From NCBI GenBank assembly GCA_013115135.1, contig JABANP010000797.1:1-16890 (forward strand): a DNA stretch of 16,890 nt. The letters are read 5' to 3'. Shown in pieces: positions 15,402 to 16,890 of this stretch. The number at the start of each line of letters is the position of its first letter. Positions within the stretch are counted from its first letter, which is position 1. Made by a program: the position numbers and the translations under genes. Below the pieces are notes generated by a model, which saw only the letters and a program-made list of their open reading frames with translations, ran no database searches and was not told the DNA's origin. This stretch comes from Perkinsus olseni (Eukaryota > Perkinsozoa > Perkinsida > Perkinsidae).

Positions 15402-16445
15402 ATGACCGGTGAACGTGCGGGGTGCCATCCCGATTCGAAGGCAGTCAGGGAGTTCAGGGCGGCGACAGAGTCAGAGAGGCAGGCTAAGAGAGCGACTCTG
15501 TTGGCTAACTCAATAAGAGAAACCACCGAGACGAGCTACCAGTCAGCCATCAACCACTACGAGCGCCTTCACGGGGTGAGCGGCCCGGGCAATGTCCCTA
15601 CAGTAAATAAAATACTAGATCTGGTGGTGGTGGTGGTGGTGGTGCTGGTTGAGCAGGACAATATCGCTCCAGCAACGTTACAGAAATATATAAGCGCTGT
15701 GAAGACTACCATGGAGATTCGTTTGGGTGCGACCTTTAGTAAAGAAGAGCTGTCCCTCATCGAGAGAGGAGTAAAAGGGGGCCGAGCCCGCTTGGCGCAT
15801 CGGGCGAGGCCACCGAAGTCAGCTGGAGTATTGCCGGACGAAGCAGTCAAAGCCCTGACGAGAATGAAACCCAGTCCGGATTCTCTGGATCGGGAGATCC
15901 GAGACGCGGCGTTGACTGCTACGTGCCTTGTGCTGAGGTACGACAACATTCCCTATTTGATGGCGAAGGATATTAACACCTCGCTGGAGGCCACCGAGCT
16001 TATAGCGACGGTGAGCCTAGGTCGAACCAAGACCAGTGAGAATGAAGTGAGGGAAACCAAGTGCATGTCCCCTTACTCCTGTCACAAAGATTTCTGCATG
16101 GCACATTGGTTGCATAGAGCGGAGTTAAGGGGCCCGGAGAGTTGTAAGCTGTTCCCAAGAGTATCACTGATGAGCACGAACAAGTTCGGCCAAATCTTCA
16201 AGGCGAGTATGAAGAGGTGGTTCCCAACGAAGATCAAGGATTGGAACATAGACAGGTTATCTGCGCACTCTTTCCGGCACAGTGGAGCCACAATCCTAGT
16301 AGACGCAGGATACGAGGATAGCACGGTGAAACGCGCTGGAGGTTGGAGTCAGTCGAGCAGAACCTGGCAGGGGTACGCTAAAAGCGCCTTGATCCGACGT
16401 ACTAGGGGGACGGCGGAGAAAAGTTCTCCGCTAAGGCGGTACTGA
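15402..16445 (+). CDS. Tyrosine recombinase of the DIRS-type element, intact
   Basis: 347 aa from ATG 15402 to TGA. It would insert the circular cDNA into the genome through a covalent 3'-phosphotyrosine intermediate, replacing a DDE integrase. Residues ~36-105 form the SAM-like core-binding domain (ETSYQSAINHYERLHG ... TLQKYISAVKTTM). The catalytic domain (~145-335) has the full set: Arg179 in CLVLRYDNIPYL, Lys210 in GRTK, His289 and Arg292 in SAHSFRHSG, Trp315 in AGGWSQSS and the nucleophile Tyr325 in WQGYAKSAL. Residues 75-81 are seven Val coded by a GTG repeat inside the DNA-binding domain. The tail is basic. It is the only undamaged ORF of the element, and it lies just upstream of a structured spacer and the A2 repeat, where recombination would act. 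It aligns in pattern with the truncated recombinases at 5931 and 7667. Confidence 0.93.
   Translation: MTGERAGCHPDSKAVREFRAATESERQAKRATLLANSIRETTETSYQSAINHYERLHGVSGPGNVPTVNKILDLVVVVVVVLVEQDNIAPATLQKYISAVKTTMEIRLGATFSKEELSLIERGVKGGRARLAHRARPPKSAGVLPDEAVKALTRMKPSPDSLDREIRDAALTATCLVLRYDNIPYLMAKDINTSLEATELIATVSLGRTKTSENEVRETKCMSPYSCHKDFCMAHWLHRAELRGPESCKLFPRVSLMSTNKFGQIFKASMKRWFPTKIKDWNIDRLSAHSFRHSGATILVDAGYEDSTVKRAGGWSQSSRTWQGYAKSALIRRTRGTAEKSSPLRRY
15622..15644 (+). repeat. (TGG)n / GTG coding microsatellite
   Basis: An in-frame run of seven GTG codons (15624-15644), preceded by CTG and followed by CTG GTT. It gives a Leu/Val-only stretch of ten residues in the recombinase core-binding domain. 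Slippage here changes length by whole codons. Confidence 0.95.
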
Positions 16446-16556
16446 CGGAATGCGATAATAGGCGACGCGTGGTAAGCTGTGAGGCAGTAGCTCTGCTGGA
16501 CTAACGTGTAATCAGATGTTTATGCGGTAGACGTGTTTCTAGTAATGCTTCCGTGT
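16446..16556 (+). other. Start of the putative B1 block
   Basis: 111 bp after the recombinase stop with no gene or clear structure. With 16557-16766 it forms the unique block before the second direct repeat. Confidence 0.4.
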
Positions 16557-16703
16557 TGGGTGGATAGTGGAGAGGTTTGGGTGACGGGACGGACCCGTGT
16601 GAAGTTCACACTGTGAACCGGGTACCAGTTAGACGGGTTCCTGTCCCGTGACCGAGGCCTTAGGTGGGGACCTAAGTGCCTCAGGTCCTCTCCACACCAC
16701 CCA
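16557..16703 (+). ncRNA. 147-nt three-way-junction structural element
   Basis: The segment folds on itself with long, nearly perfect helices. The outer stem pairs TGGGTGG and GTGGAGAGG (16557-16575) with CCTCTCCAC and CCACCCA (16687-16703): 16 bp with an ATA/A internal loop. Arm 1 pairs 16580-16590 with 16643-16653 (10 bp, one G-G mismatch) and continues as 16591-16598 with 16633-16640 (8 bp, one G-U), capped by overlapping GTGTGAA/TTCACAC and GTTCACA/TGTGAAC palindromes. Arm 2 is GAGGC-CTTAGGT, loop GGGG, ACCTAAG-t-GCCTC (16654-16682; 12 bp, one bulge). The arms abut at the junction. It could act as RNA (3' UTR, packaging, priming) or as a DNA cruciform for the recombinase; the sequence does not decide. 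I recognise no known RNA family. Confidence 0.7.
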
Positions 16704-16766
16704 GTCGACTAAGTTCGGTAATAGATAGAAAGGGGTTACACGTGAGGATCACTGGAGCCATAGTTG

Positions 16767-16890
16767 ATGGAGAGTCTCGATAGAGGCTAGGGTCAACTAC
16801 AGCGGAAGTGATTCGGTCGGGCGAGCGAGAATGGTCTCACAGTGAGTGTTACGGGAGTTTAGAGGTCTCACACCAACGGGCTTATGGTGA
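16767..16890 (+). repeat. Right copy of terminal direct repeat (A2), cut by window end
   Basis: Identical to 11053-11176, same orientation, offset 5714 bp. The window ends within the right arm of the hairpin seen in the left copy, so the repeat very likely continues. Confidence 0.95.

Larger units (their letters stand above)
11049..16890 (+). mobile_element. DIRS-group (PAT/Ngaro-like) tyrosine-recombinase retroelement, right end beyond window
   Basis: It holds, in order, a left terminal repeat, pyrimidine tract, 74-bp tandem array, gag, RT-RNase H, tyrosine recombinase, a structured spacer, and a second direct copy of the terminal repeat. RT plus RNase H plus a tyrosine recombinase and no DDE integrase defines the DIRS group. 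Direct rather than inverted end repeats, with a unique block before the second copy, match the split-direct-repeat type. gag and RT-RNase H are disrupted; the recombinase is intact. The element is GC-richer than the DNA at 6800-7100. At least 5.84 kb is present, and the distal repeat block is cut by the window edge. Confidence 0.85.

Noticed and set aside
15569..15949. 126-codon minus-strand frame with a Thr run.
   Set aside because: Shadow of the recombinase; the Thr run is the complement of the GTG repeat.

Overview
The window looks like nuclear DNA of a protist, most likely a Perkinsus-type alveolate. That assignment is inference. It rests on an intronless secreted pepsin-like protease, abundant DIRS-type tyrosine-recombinase (YR) sequence beside a BEL/Pao-like pol remnant, and splice-site-like motifs rather than bacterial gene spacing. 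No rRNA, tRNA or CRISPR was seen.

Layout: (1) 1-3076 holds a decayed LTR-retrotransposon pol in the order RT, RNase H, integrase, on the plus strand, with the catalytic motifs scattered over all three frames. (2) 3568-4839 is an intact secreted A1 aspartic protease. Its last ~21 codons and stop lie inside the left arm of a 647-bp inverted-repeat (foldback/MITE-like) element at 4773-5419. (3) 5931-6793 is a truncated, frameshifted tyrosine recombinase. From inside it, a 1481-bp unit is duplicated in tandem (6186-7666 and 7667-9149); the copies differ only by single-base length changes in short runs. The unit also carries, on the minus strand, the 3' part of an unrecognised gene whose upstream exons may lie at 9150-9295 and 9510-9656. 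(4) 9657-11048 is mostly non-coding, with two weak small reading frames. (5) 11049 to the window end is a GC-richer DIRS-group retroelement with direct terminal repeats: left repeat, pyrimidine tract, seven 74-bp tandem repeats, gag, RT-RNase H, an intact 347-aa tyrosine recombinase, a 147-nt element that folds into a three-way junction, and then the second copy of the terminal repeat, cut by the window edge.

How the parts fit: in DIRS-type elements Gag packages the RNA, RT-RNase H makes the cDNA, and the tyrosine recombinase, not a DDE integrase, inserts a circular form. Here gag and RT-RNase H are broken by in-frame TGAs and run-associated frameshifts, and RNase H has lost its core, while the recombinase keeps all its catalytic residues. 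Repeat, ORFs, structured spacer, then the same repeat again fits the split-direct-repeat plan (A1-ORFs-B1-A2-B2) of PAT/Ngaro-like elements, with B2 beyond the window.
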